From Guyanagaster necrorhizus (lineage: Eukaryota; Basidiomycota; Agaricomycetes; Agaricales; Physalacriaceae): a stretch of DNA of 64,000 bases. The stretch spans positions 24,824 to 88,823 of the forward strand of contig NW_025064956.1 in NCBI RefSeq assembly GCF_019112545.1, in the 5' to 3' direction. Each line of letters begins with the position of its first letter. Positions within the stretch are counted from its first letter, which is position 1. The position numbers and the translations under genes are program-made. Shown here piece after piece: positions 45,901 to 59,725 of this stretch. A model generated the notes under the pieces. The model worked only from the letters and a program-made list of their open reading frames with translations. It was not told the DNA's origin and did not search any database.

Positions 45901-48187
45901 AATCACTTCTTTTGAATTTGGAAGTTTTCATCCTTTTTTAAGGCCTATTGCACCACACCAGATAGTACATATACATGGATGGTGAGCATTTGATATCTGT
46001 GTTGTTATCATTACTGATATAGGCATAAGGGCTGGCAGGAATATAATGCTCGCAGTATGTTCCTTTTCGTGTCCTGCTTATTCCGCTGAGTTTTTGTATT
46101 TTTCGGTATCAGGTCCATTCCCGCAAGATTGGCTGTCAATCATGCAAGGTGTACTGATGTCATTCAGAAAATCAGGTCTGTTGAAAGTGTGGCAGACAAG
46201 AACTTAATAGTCAGTAGTGAGCAGATCTGAATCCTTAGTAGCAGGGTAGGAAACATGTCCGTCTCTTGTTGGTTCTACTCTGCCTCTTATCAGGTTTATG
46301 GAATTGCTTTATACCTATGTTGGGTGATTGGGCTTCCATAATGTCCTCCTTGCACTAGCCGTGAGAAGGATATACTCCAATATGCAATGAATGGATAAAT
46401 CTGCTTTGGAAGCTTACAGTCACATGGATGTGGCATAATCATTACATTAATGTGAATGCCTGTATAATAACTATTTCAGTGGGTTCAATCCCCAGCATCC
46501 GAGTTAGATTTCTGAGTATACCATTTTGGTGACTTTACACCTAAGTGCCAGTCTTATTCCGACACTCCATAGTAATGTGACGCTGTAATTATCCATCGAG
46601 ATTCACGTTGGAGTACGAATGTTCTTCGATCGAACACTCAGTTCCGATTTCCAAGTGTTACATCAAAGAAAAACTGTCGATTACTCCGAGTCCAATTCAA
46701 TAAGTCTACTTATCAACTGTGTGTCGTTTTTCTCTCCGGCTTGAACAAATTGTGGCTCTCAGCATTCCGACCAATAACCAAAGACTTATGTATCAACAGT
46801 GCAGTACTGAGCTTCATTAGATAAGGCAGAAAGAATGACCCACGCCGGCGCTGAGTAAGAAAAAGATGGTATGGCAAATAACTTGTCAGCAAAGGCATGG
46901 TTCACATAGCCAGATGGTTCATAACGTTCTCTGCTCATGGCGAGCTCTGACATTAAGTAGGCTCTCACCTCGAAAAGATGCTGGTATGATCTACAAGATA
47001 ACGTCCTTGGAACCTGCGACCGACCTAGATATAAGCGATACCATCACTTGGGTATTCTTCACGTCGTGCCTCTGCTGTGGCAAGTATTCCTAGCATATCT
47101 CTGCTTAAATTATAGCCTTCATTGAGTCTCTACACACAAAAAATGTACCCACTTTCCTATAGTGTTTAAAAACCTGCGTCACTAATGGATAACTCAGATA
47201 CAGGGAATCGAACCACTGGAAACTGGCTGCCACTAAGCGATGTCTGAACAATTCTTCATGTACCAATATGTTTTAAATATACCTTATTCATGCACTCATA
47301 TTTTTTACTCTAGAGGTCAGGGCAGGAATTATATTGTTCTTGAACATTTGTCCGGACGGTAATTGAGATCAAGACCCAAAGTTTGGTCCGGATTCCGCCC
47401 CCGACCTACCCTTGGGGCCAAGTTTGTCCGGATTTCGGTCTTAACATTACAAAGTCGTGAAAAATATACAAATACGTATTTCATCATGGTATCTATCTAT
47501 CTGAAATACTCATTGACTCCCAGAAAAAGCATAGAAAGGATGTCAAATTCAAATATCACATATTCATGGCAGAAAACAATGATCAACTCTTCAGAGAACC
47601 CATCAATCATTAACCGATAAGGTCCTCCCGACAAGCTGAACAGCCAGTGGCATGTCTGGACTTTCACCTGACCATGTCTATATGGCGACTCATTGTCCGT
47701 ATCATTGTCTTAACCAATTAACCTCCATAGGTCATTTTGTCCAGATCCTAGCCTGGCATAACTGCTGGGAACGTGAAATTTGCTTGGGTTTTTGCTCTGA
47801 CCCTTGGAGGAATAATCAGGGCTCCTGCTGACACACCAATGCGACGTGTGAGCCTCTGACGTTCAGTAGTGCAGAAAATGCATACATTCCGGCCAGTCAG
47901 TGACTCCTGAACATATAAGCAGTCAGTGAGTTTTCTCTGTGCCAACTCTGCACACTTGCCTTCCTGGCTGTACAGTACCCATAATTCGCTGGTTTCATAG
48001 CATGGTGGCCATCCACAATTCTACAGGTTGAGCCACTTCAGATTTAAATCCACTTTGCTTGCTACCTATGACTTGGCGCTGTTTCCTTACACGACATCAT
48101 TCTGAATCGTCAAGTAGAATGATGGCGTACATTTACATTGAACCAAAGTATCGAGTGCGTGCCTCCGTTTGAACAAGCCAGTCCATC
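42966..48187. other. Long gene-poor stretch
   Basis: The longest open stretch is 182 codons on the plus strand (43,652-44,200), unrecognised. Further tRNA-like B boxes occur at about 46,480 (GTGGGTTCAATCCCC) and, on the minus strand, about 47,205 (GTGGTTCGATTCCC). A cluster of GTCCGGA motifs lies at 47,351-47,431. Confidence 0.4.
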
Positions 48188-49127
48188 CTATCTAAAAAGA
48201 AACTTAACATCCAGCCCTTCATCCTTCATCCGGAAAAAATCATGGATACGTGAATTCGACAGCACAGGAATAAATTGCTGGTAGTGGAAATGCTTTGTCT
48301 CTAATGATAGTCTCAGTGTTTCCAGACAACTGTCATGGAGTGCCTCTACTTCTGGCAACAGGCGACTTGTCGCTGGCACCCCCAGACATGGAATGTCCTC
48401 AATGCTCAGATTTTTCAAATTTGGTACATTCCCTTCGAAACATGTCGCCTGCTATTTCTGCATCTCATGGAGCTTTTGGAGAGCAGGAGATTGCCTCAGT
48501 GTCAGCATAAGGAACCTGGTCGCATGTACAGGTACTGAGAAGGTGAGGTGGGTCAAATTTTATTCATAGCCATCAGAGATTGATGATACGACAGTATTCG
48601 ACAAACTTCAAAGCCCCGGGCAAGGTACCAACCAGTGGTTCAGTCTGTGCGAGGATTTGAAACTACCGGAATCATTAAGCATTCCAAATTTATTGGGATC
48701 TCGATGACCTGACGCGTATTTTCCCGAGTAAGGACAAATGAAAGTCGTTAAAGAGATGAGTGAACCACTCGTGGTGCCATATTGTCGATAAATGGACATT
48801 AGGGAGGAGGCCGAATATCGTGGGCAACGATTCTCGAGGCAAACGCTGTATCGGAGCCAACCTACAACCACCAAGGTCCTTGAACAGTTTTTTGTGCCGA
48901 TCTAGGATTTTTTGGAACAGAGGCTCAATTTTCTGCAGCTCCTTTTCAACGTGAGCTATATCGTTTGCAATGGAAACTTGACAAACGTCGAAAGATAAGA
49001 ACCCATATCTTACGAGTTCGGTGGCATCTACGGAAGGAGAATAAGGGTGTATAGCGTCGACTTGACGTTTAGTGCAAATATCCTTGATGTCGTTGTCGAT
49101 ATAATGCATAAAGATAGACGAAAACAT
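48188..49127 (-). pseudogene. F-box-like gene, degraded
   Basis: From 49,127 the frame (145 codons) has a helical charged segment, AHVEKELQKIEPLFQKILDR, then LAPIQRLPRESLPTIFGLLP, the coiled-coil plus P.RRLP.EIL..IF opening of agaricomycete F-box-like proteins. Below 48,690 it is broken, and the C-terminal piece (48,418-48,188) reads NLKNLSIEDIPCLG and ETLRLSLETKHF, as in the leucine-rich tail of the family. Such proteins are thought to recruit substrates to SCF ubiquitin ligases. A frame change and a stop near 48,460 suggest a pseudogene, though unmodelled introns remain possible. Confidence 0.55.
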
Positions 49128-52100
49128 GTGCGTACCTTTATCATTTTAAGCTACTGCGAATATACGTAGAAGAGAATACTGCTGAAGTAGGATATCGTCT
49201 CCGTACGATGCTGTGAACGTCGAGATGTACCTGCTGTCAGTAGGATCCGCTCCAAACATTTCAACATCCGAAATACATCACTGCGCGTCGAACACTGTCA
49301 GCTTACGACCGTATCATTGGGTATACTAGTCCTCTGAAAACTCCAGGTCACATTTGGTTATATAATACACATGCAAAAGAAATAACGACTCGATGTATTT
49401 ACAACTTTCACCATCACTACGCCCGGCCACCTTCTGTTCCCCAACTCGCCTGCCATGTCTCCTGTCCCTATCCCAAAACAGTGACTACAGAGACTCGAGA
49501 ACAGACTGTAAAGCACGTACCATCCTATTCTTCATCCTCTGGTTCTTGATCATCTTCATATTTCTCTCCTCGGGACCAGACCTGGTGTTTTCCTAACGTA
49601 TTTCTTTTTTGTTTATTCCAGGCTAGGAAATGTGAAACTTTCCTCGCAGATTCCGAGGGTATGAATGATACTGCTTTTTAAGTGGAAAGGTTTACAAAAC
49701 GTTTATTTCAGAGTCACATGAGGATCTGCGAAGTACTGACACTCGCTATCACAAACTTAATATTCCCTTCCGAGTCGCTCGGCTCCTCGGCAAACTTCAA
49801 GTTGTCGGGCGATTATTATTCCTCGGATACACGGTAAATTTTCAGCCCCTGTTTCTCTTATCTGATGTTGTTTCTTATGCGAATAGAACTTGATCAGCGC
49901 AGTCTTCCTAAAAAAGGGAAAGTGTTCGCGAGTGGGTCATTGTTTCTCGTGTTCTGGCTCACTGGCTCGGTCAACCATCAACTTAACCTGCTGCAGGCAC
50001 TCAAGTTATGGAAATGCGTCTGTGTCTGATTAATGTCAGACGTGAGTGCTGCGGCCGTACTTCTGTGAACTACGATTCTGATGGGGGTCTATCTTGAATT
50101 TGAACTGATATGTTTCTTGGAAGACTATACCCCGCTGACATTAAAAAGACACTTAATGCGATGACAGGGTTCTTACAAGGAGGTACAAAAGAATGCTCGA
50201 GCCTCGATGTGGCAGTTCTGAACTGTCGATAACGGCCTCGCAGCCTTGCAGTGATTCCGGAACGTGCTCGTCCGCGGAGGCTTAGCTCCGGCCCAAGGCA
50301 CGTTTCGTCCTTCCATTCCAGGTGAAGCTGCTGAATGGTTCTTGCAGCAGGAACGAGTAAAAGACAATTCGGCAATCCCGTCCGTAAACGGCTCCACGCG
50401 AATCGCATCACTGGGCGTTATTTTCATGGGCCCCGTCGATCGAATCAAGGAATTCGAACACAATCCTACTAAGAACATCCTTGTTCTTAATAATCATCAT
50501 TTCCTTGGAATGTTGCAATAATTTATGCCGGAAATAAGAGGTAACATGTGTCGTTTTCCCACTACATTGTCCGTTCTGATCTCTGTTCTATTCGTAAAAA
50601 TATAGAGTAGTAGGGAGGATCTGCCGTGTAAACCGTGGGCCTTAACAGGATGCCGCGGACCGGCCGTGCACGATGGGGTGAATTTCGACCTTAATTCTTT
50701 GATACGGCCGACTCTGCCGCGGCGATCAAGTGATGTTGATTTAATGTAATAGTGCTGCGTTCGGCCTCGCCTGGTGTTCTCCGATGTACAGCCGCCAGGC
50801 GTCGTTACGTTGTCGTTGGTAGCATGTTTTATCTTATAAGGCGATGCAACTCTTTATCTTTATCAACCCAAGAAGAGACGTAAACGGATCGCCTCGGACA
50901 TTGACAAAAACGAGTTGATGGACATCTCTTTAGAAAGCGAAATCAGTTTGTTAGGAACAAATCGAAATCCATGCTCGCTGTGTGCTCAGATGTCTGTTGG
51001 TATGTCATATAGCGAGTACAATAGACACCTCGTATCCCGGGTTCGAGCGAATAGTGAAATGTATGAAGAACGAGGAATGCTACTATCACGTTGGATCCCG
51101 GACCCTGACAATAGACAAATAACTTCGGCTGTGAGGTGGGCGCACTGGTTCGTATCAGCCAGCTGAGAGAACACATGTGACCTGCAGAAATGTATGCACA
51201 AACCAGTATATTTCTACCTCAACTTCCATGTCACACCGCCACGATGCTGTGCATCTTATGGAACACCGAAAGATGGTTTTGTACGGTGTTTGTATCGTGA
51301 AGAAAAAGTCTCAGTATTCAATGCGATTAAAGGAAAGGCAGCTTCATTCATGTCGCCCTGGTCAGGGACGCCAATCTGGGGTCTTGGAGTTATTGATTGG
51401 CTCGGTGTTTGCGGGTTACTTTCACAGCATTAGTGTCAAAGGAAGACTGCACCTCTGTCGGAATGCAGTTTATTCGCTGCCTCCCTCACTGCCCGCCGCA
51501 GCAGACGACGAGGTGAAGGGTCGATGGAGTGTTTCTTGGAACTTTGTGCACCAATTTATTTATTCTTTTGAGAATGTGGCTCTAGCCCTTGCTACCAAGG
51601 TATCTGTTATTATCGTTTCTACCGTTGTCGGTAGGTGCGACGGTTTCCTAGTTATGCTAGGAGGTATATGATTCGTTGCTAAGAAACATACTTTATCATC
51701 CTATGATTGATTCCAGAACTTTTGGACCGACCAAAGCCGTCAGAAAGAGGCAGGGATCAGACAATTCCGGGAGCGACGCAGCTGCATACCTGTTTGACTG
51801 GTTAAGGAAGAATACAGTGAATATTTACTACTTAGTACTTAGTAGAGCGCTCCGCGTCTGGTTAGTGGTGCATGATACTGCTCTAAAAAAAAGACATTCA
51901 TGAATATAGCAGGTGAAATGGTAGTTTAAATGCAAAGGAGAAGATGCCATCACTGAGGCGTCATACGAATTCAAGTCCTACCCAATATTCCTGAAAACAC
52001 CCAGAGCATGTGGGTGCCATATACTAAGACTACCTTTCGCGGGGAAGTTGGATTGATAAAGGCCTCTTTTTCAGACATCAGATCCAAAGAAATAAGTGTA

Positions 52101-55100
52101 AAGACGTCACTGTGGTCTTCATCCATAATCCGCACTAAGCGATAGGCAAAATGACTATGCCTTCGTCATCGATTTCAGGTGTCCCAGATGCGACATAGAT
52201 TCAAGAGAATGCTTTGGTCCCCAGATCGGGAGAAATATCTTCGTGACGGCTGTAGGAGTCGGCAAAATCATGGTTAACGATCCTCAAAGCAGTATGACAT
52301 TCGCGAAAACAATTTGAAGACAGAAGAGATCCCGTCCACAGATATGTGATATTAAGCGTAGGTCCTGTTCATCGAGGGCAGCCTTGGGTGAGGGATCCTC
52401 TATAACGCGATCGTAGAACAAAAAACAAGGGCAAATCCAGTTTTGGATATCAAGATCCACGTGGCTCTCTTGCTTTTTTTCGGTCATGACGCCACCTGGC
52501 ACCGTGTCTCGCTCTTGCCTTGCTGAATTCAGAAAGGAGAGGAGATTTCTGTTGGTACTCAATACACTTTCATTTTAACCTAAGTCCCAAAGTGCCAAGA
52601 CGTAGCTCGTATCTCGATTTTTTAACACCCCTTCAACAAATAATCCGCCATCTTAGAGATCAGGAACCAATCCAGTATTCAGTATTACTCCAGTGGAGCC
52701 TACATCACATTGCTCTATCCGGCATCTAAGATGCGATGATAGTCTGGCGCCAGTGGTCTGTCTCCCTCAGTTCTCTCCGTAAATCCGTCTACCTCTTAAT
52801 GTGGCTTCTTTCCCCCTGGAAGGTACGCGCGAAGATAGGTAGTCTGTTATTCTCTTCTTGCGACGAGCGGAGGTGCCGAGCATCTCATACCGGTCACTAT
52901 CAATGTAAGATTGTACTTCAAGTGACCGGAATGGGACCTTGTTCTTCAAGTGCCCGACAGTCATAAACGCCGATATTGGAACTCGCTTCTCACTTATAAT
53001 CACCCGGCAAAACCGTTTTGTTCTGCTAATGCACACTCCCCCCTCTGTTGATGTGCGATTCTGTTCTCTACGTTGCAGCACAGACTTTGCAGGTCTTTTT
53101 CGCCCATCAAGCTCTCATAAGCCCATCTCAGAGATTCAGGATACCGTCGCTATCCATACCATCTGGGATCTGGAATGGTGCCGCAGTCTTCAGATTCATC
53201 CGAAAGGGAACAATTTTCGACAAATTCCAGGGATAACGGCTACCGTCACCGGCGCTGCGTATGTTGATTGCCATTCCATCTACTTTCAGAGAGTTAACCG
53301 CTTGTCTGTCGAATAGGAACATCAGCCAAAGCTCGAGACGCGCTATTCAGGATTCTATTATGATGATGATTATTTGCTGCCGGCGTTATCTTCTCGCACC
53401 GAGCTAGCTCCTCACGGGCACCCTGGACACAATTCGGCTTTGAGTACTGTCATTTTTTCGTCGGGGATGTCGCAGTCAATCAAGACGGCAGGAAATTTTC
53501 CAAGTGTTTCACACGGTATGGAGAGCTAAGTATGTATGCCTTTTCAGTGTTTGTTTTCATGCTCAATTTCGGGCATCATACTTCTCTCTCTACGTTCTTT
53601 ACTGCATGCGAAGATTTTCCCGTTAACCACTGCATCCGTCGCTCGAATTTCAAACGGATGCGCGTGTATCATTCTAGATTTAATCAGATCGCAGTCAAAT
53701 ATGCCCACGTCGACTTCAACCTAATACACCACCCGCTCACGATTCTGGATTCCTATTCCACTCTATCGTCCTCCATCAGATCCACACGGAGGCAGTAGTC
53801 CTCCGTGCACGAACAGGCTCGTCTTCCCATCTTTTTTTGTTTCATCAACTGAAGCAACATGGTACAGGACGCCACACTGAGAAGATCAGCGAATAGAATG
53901 ACGAGCCTTAGAGCTTCGTATATGATTGGACCTGCTGAGCGGTCGAGGGACACCGGTGTCTTTATTTCGGTTCGCTAAGGAAGACCTATTATTTCATAAC
54001 GGACATAACGGTGAGGAAATTTGATTTTTCATCATCTTTTGAGGTCTTCATTTTAGGTTTACAGCACGGATACGGGTGGGGTGCTTTTCGAGTACGGAAA
54101 TCAACGATCACATTCCTCGGCGACCCTTCCAATCCCCCCCGCAGGCTGGAGTTTTTTCGGCTGCACCAGCAAGGATCGGCGTTGGGGAATGATGCGCCAT
54201 TGTATCACCGGTGATTTCAGATGAAACTGACATGGCGATAATCTTGATTGCTTCTTATCGGCTGACGATAGCGTGTACGCCGATTCATAACACCGCAGAC
54301 AATGTTCGGCCGCGTAAGCTCTTTACCGATAGCTATGGACGTCAGCCATTCATTAGAGAAATACGAAAACGGAACGAAGAGATTGGTGCGGGGGCCAACT
54401 ACGTCACTGAATATTAGTCGTCCTGAAAGACCCTTGTACAGGCCGTCCCTGTACGCGCTTATCTTATCTGTACAGGGTTGGCGCTATCGTAACCCAATTT
54501 CCAAGATTCGTTATCCCGCATTGGATGAAGAGCTATTTATTTCTACAAGACAGTAACCTACTTATTACCCTACACGAGGAAGAATTGGTTTGAAAACCAT
54601 TGTGTTTCAGAGTGCTCTGCGGGCCTAGTACGACCACTCGTGCTGACTTCGAAGTCGCATAACGTCCTAGTCGGGTGATCGACGTCGATGGTAAGCTCCG
54701 TGCTTACTTTTCATAGACTAAGATTTGGTTGATGCCTTTCGCCTCCAGAATCCGGCTTCAGGCGTCCAGACCCTGAACACGAAAGGGGTCCGTGCGTGAG
54801 ACTTGAAATGTTCTAGGCTCCGCCTCGGGTTCCGTCCATGGCTTGCTCATCTTTTGATCCACTTCATACTCCACTGCACGGGATTCCGCTACTCTCTCTG
54901 ATTTATGGAGAAGCCCTCTCTGATTGGAATATGAAGAGACGTGAGTGCTGCGCATCTCTCGTGTTGCTGATGAAATAGTTTCTAATTCTAGCCTTCTTGC
55001 ATACATTAGCTCTTAAACCACTATCGCTGTGGGCGCCCGTTCATGCAGTTCTGTAACCACCAAGGCTCGCACGATACCTCTAGTCGATTATCGATTTCAT

Positions 55101-58100
55101 CTATGTCGATGCCCTGAGATAAGTTGCGGTTCGCGAGACTGCTTGCCATCGATATGATAATGCCCCTGACATAACCAAGGGCAGCTGACGATTCCTTCGT
55201 AGCGCTCCTTACAATATTGGGGATATTAGATAACGTGCTCTTCATGGAGCCCCATGGGTTAAAGTGCGCTTGGTCATGATCCTTTTTTCACTGATGCGAA
55301 AGCGATTACACCACAGGAACGATTAAAAACCCGCTCAAGGGCTCCACATTCCGTGCCGTTCATCAGAAAACTGTACCCATTGCAAGTACAACGCTCTGGT
55401 CCCCCAGACCCTGCAATGTTTATTTTTGGCTGCATCCAGGTCGAGCGCAGTAATTGCAATTCTGCGGCTATGTCGCCCCTGGATTAGATCCTTCTCACGA
55501 AAGGATTACACCAATATTCATCCTGTGCTCAAAATGACACTTTCGTCGTTTGAGTTGACGGGACCATGTGTGAATCATTGTTTATTTTCCCACTGAGGTC
55601 ACTTCGTTCTTATGTGCGTTCTATTTGCCAAGTCAAAAAGTCCGTCATGCGCAAGGGGGAAGTGATGTGTTTGCCGAGGAAGTTTTAAGCGGATACCGAC
55701 ATGCCGTGCCTTGTCTTTGAGATTTGGATGCTTGATAAGGCCGGCTTTGTGATGAAGCGACGTTGATCTCGAGTAGCGCTTAAGTTTACGGCCCAGGTAT
55801 TCTCCCAAGCGCCAACTCCTGGGCAACATTTGCTTCTCTTGTTCATCGACGGTCCTTGATAGTATGTCTTCGTATAGAAATATATCTCTTCGTCAACGGC
55901 AGTTACCGGGCCAAACGGGAGTTGCAGAAATGAAATCATGCCCATCTGACTCGGAGAGTCGGGGTCAGCGAAGTATCCTAAACGTCGCTATAATATGAGT
56001 CGATGTCATGCGTGGGGAAAGAAATGTATAGCGGTTGTGGGCTATTCAGACTTTACTTTACTCTGCGATGGTCCGTTAAGATACAGCATTGAAGAAGAAC
56101 GAGGGCTCGGAACGTAAAGGCCAACCTGGGAACTTAAGATCGCTGTCGGCCGAGATTACCGTAGGTAATATTGGTGAGCAGGTGGATCCTATCGATATGT
56201 GCCTCTCGTCTCTGGGATGGGATAGATATTGCGCTCAGGCTACTTTGACGACAGCAAGTACCGCCGTGTTGTGTTTAGTGCCCGTATAATATATCCCCAC
56301 CTACGTAGCTTCATCGGTTTTGGCATGAGGTTTTGACAGGCATTGTCTGTACTTGGAACCAATGCCCCTGGACCGTGTAAGGGCGGCTGGCCAGTGCGGA
56401 CTGGCAGTATATCATTCGGCTCCATTGCACCCAAGGTTCCAGTGGTATCCAAGATGAGATCTACTGAGCATCACGCTCTGTTAAGTAGACCGTAAGATTG
56501 AGGGGCTTTGATAGGCATCAGAGTACTGGTCCTAAGCTCCGCTCCGTCTGCGATGGCGAAATGCAAGGACCTCTTTCCAACGCAGAAGTCATAAAAGCTG
56601 GAGTGAAGATCCATGAGAGAGCCGGAAGAGAGACAGAGGGATATTTGTTTCAAAGAGAGGACATTCCCGTGGGCCTTTGAACCAGAGAAACACTGATGTC
56701 TAGTGCATTATGAGGTTATAAAAACAAAACAGAGAGGGGGGGGGGGAACAAAATGATAGCAGAGCTTTACATAGTATTAATCAATACATTCGAATACGAT
56801 TCAGGCCGAACCAGTGACATGGGAACTCCCAACTCGAAATGGTCGAGCAAGCTCCGCAGGCTATTTTCAACCTTTCTTGTTCCTTGGCGGTAAGCCTTAT
56901 CCGAGTCATGCTTGCGAAATAAGCGTTAGTTGTGTTAGATCGCCGGGCTCGTTCCCTTGACCTTCATTGATCGACAATCTTATTTATTGTCGGATCGGAG
57001 TATGGGAATTATACAACTAGCGCCGAGGTTTTAAGCTTCTATATCTAATGATGTGGACTATTGCTTCTAGCGCTGTTAGCAAGAATACATGAAGCTGCTA
57101 CTCTACTGTTTTGGGAAAATACCAGTGTAATTGTTGGATACTATAGATCGATCTTTGCGCGGGAAATATAGTGGGTGTAATAGAGTCAATATTACGTTAG
57201 CGAGACTTATTCCGCCCAAGGACGGAATGCAGAATTGCTCAGTCCCAAACTAAGGAACACAAGTGAGTGATCACAGTACTGTATAGTGCAACGCAGGAAA
57301 GGCAAGGGCGCCTAAATTCTGGGTTCAAGATGTTCGACGGGTAGAAATACACGACTGTGATTGAATGAAGTTCAGTGACTACGCAAGGACCCACAGCATC
57401 GGCCAACAGAGAAAATAAGCGACTCCGAGCAAGTCCGAACAGAAAAGACAATTTTAAGACGCCGATTGATTGCCGTCGCCTGTTTCCGGAGTCCTCCCAA
57501 GTAAACAATGGAACACAACCGCTCCTTGTCTTGAACTTCCTCCTTTTGCATCATTCTTTGTCGGTACCATTCGAGGCTTATCATATACTACTGCGCTTAT
57601 TGGTCCCCCTATTGCATTTTCGTGACCTGACCTGACCGATCTGTTGACTAGCCTTCCGTCGTTCGTGGCATCTGATGAAAGTTGAAAAAGCACCTGTCCT
57701 ATCGGCTTTGTGGACGTCTGACATATTGAATGCAACAAATGTCTCACGGGCTTGGCCTGTCCTGATATCGTCGGAGCTTGCCTCGGGTCAAGCAAAAACG
57801 GTGCATGAGAAGTGCCGTTAAGGAACGAAAATATTTCCTCCTGGATTGGCATGGTTTTCTTCGTATCTAGTACTAGAGCTCCTATTCGGTCCACGGAAGC
57901 GTCTCTTAAGACGTTCCTGGTAGCTCTTGTGTGCTTGGATACACACTTTAAGTTTAACCTCTGTTCTCATATAGGAGTCCCATGCTCACCGACGTCAGGC
58001 CCCCAAGTTTACACGACCATGGCCGCCGTGGTCTGACTGAGCGAACGTTTTCTCGGGTTTACGACATCGGAGTATACTGTGCGCGTCTTATGCCGCTCAA

Positions 58101-59667
58101 TTATAGGGTTTGTCTCCGTTGTCTGGATCAATGAAATCCGACGCTCGTGGTGGTGGGCCTCCCTTTCTTATATTTTGGTGGATTCATTAGGAACTGTTCC
58201 TAGTTTCAATTGGCCATAATTGTGATCTCGACGCGCTCATCAAGGTACGAAGCGATAGTAACCATCCTTCCTGACATAATATGCTAACCACTGTTGGTCT
58301 CAAGGATCCATGTTTATCGTGTACGTTAGGCGTTCTGAATGCTACGAACTCGTTCCTTGGTCCTTGTTTAAGCGATCTTTCAAGATCGGCTTCAGAATCG
58401 ATTGTGAGGCGTACAATCAGTGTTTGATCACCACGATATCGTGCTGTCATTGATTTCGTCTCTTTACTTTCTAAGATAATACTTCCATCGTATGTTTCCT
58501 CCGCTCTAAGAACTTGGCATCAAATCCGCTGATGCTTTGGCGTTTGTTTCATTCAGTGCACTCAATGGACCATGCCGTTCGTGATCGTAAGTTGTTACGA
58601 CATCGTTCAGGACCACTGACGTGACAATCTTGACACATCCCTCTCGCCGCATAGACTGAATTAACGTTCTGGATGTCCTCTTCCGGGTGTCGTTTCTTGA
58701 TATGCCGCATAGCCGATGTGGAGTGCATGTGAAGGAGGTGTGTGTACGTTACATGTCCATCCCTTCGCTCGGGAGATGGTAGCTCAATCATGATACCTCT
58801 GAGTGCGCGCTCCATTCCCACTGCTTCGCCATAGATTTATCTATTCTAGGAACTGGCTGTGTTAATGAATGCTTTGCCGCAGCTGGTGCCTATGTGGCAA
58901 CTACACTTGAACGACAGAGGGCAATGTTGTGCTGTGATGAAAAAAAAGGTTTATTCTTATCCTTCATAGCCAATCAGGTCGATGATCTCCAAAGGGAAGA
59001 ACGAGCGCACCGAAAGACCGGATTCTGATCTGGCATTCAAAATACGAACCACTTCTAAGCGAGGCAGACAGGTTTGGCCAACGATTCACAGGGCGGTACG
59101 TTCGGGCCGCACATCCAGGACTAATTGGTTGTTGAAACGCCTTCGAAGGTGAGTGAAATTCCCCGTTCCGTTCCTACTTCCAGCGGCGCATTATCTCATC
59201 CGCAGTACACAGATCTGTCTATTCTAGATGAGAGGTACATACGTTGAAGCAATGTCGGGCAAAGAAGCATTGGCCGGGGAGGCCACATGGATCGACCTTT
59301 TCGGAGCCGTTGACCAATCGCGTACGACACCGGAGCAGGGCCGGCAGTTTATTCACAGGAAAGGTTCGAAAAACGGGCTTTATTACCGTAGCAAAGTATA
59401 CTGCTTCTTTGGTGGCTTGTTCTGATAGGACGATCTCGAACATTGGGTCAATAACAGGGTACTGGAATGTGGATGGCCACGCTTATCTGAGGACGCAGAC
59501 GGGCCGTGAGGAGATTATTGCAACGAATGGCAACCAAGGTTCGTGTTGCAACAGTGATCGGTGGTACGAAAACTGACAGATTCACTTTGAGATGACATTG
59601 ATTGGAAAAATCACTCCTCGGCCGCCTGCGATTACTGCATCGGGACATCGTGTGTAATTTCCCCAAC
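49128..59667. other. Long stretch without a confident gene
   Basis: Open stretches of up to 164 codons occur (for example 51,177-51,671 plus; 57,454-57,894 minus, 146; 52,939-53,316 plus, 125), none recognised. Around 49,690-49,840 a plus-strand exon-like block, RVARLLGKLQVVGRLLFLGY, is bounded by good splice signals (tttatttcag and gtaaat), and 50,264-50,521 is open, so an unrecognised multi-exon gene may lie at 49,600-50,525. A run of G occurs near 56,733. Confidence 0.4.
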
Positions 59668-59677
59668 TATTTAAATA
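59668..59677 (+). promoter_or_regulatory. TATA-like box of the transcription factor gene
   Basis: TATTTAAATA lies about 50 bp before the ATG at 59,726. Position and sequence fit a TATA-type element; nothing else supports it. Confidence 0.3.
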
Positions 59678-59725
59678 CCACGCAAATCCTCCGAGGTACT
59701 CCCTTGAACGACCCTCTTACGATTC

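Noticed and set aside
56733..56747. Poly(G) run as a polypurine tract
   Set aside because: No LTR ends or retrotransposon coding sequence flank it.
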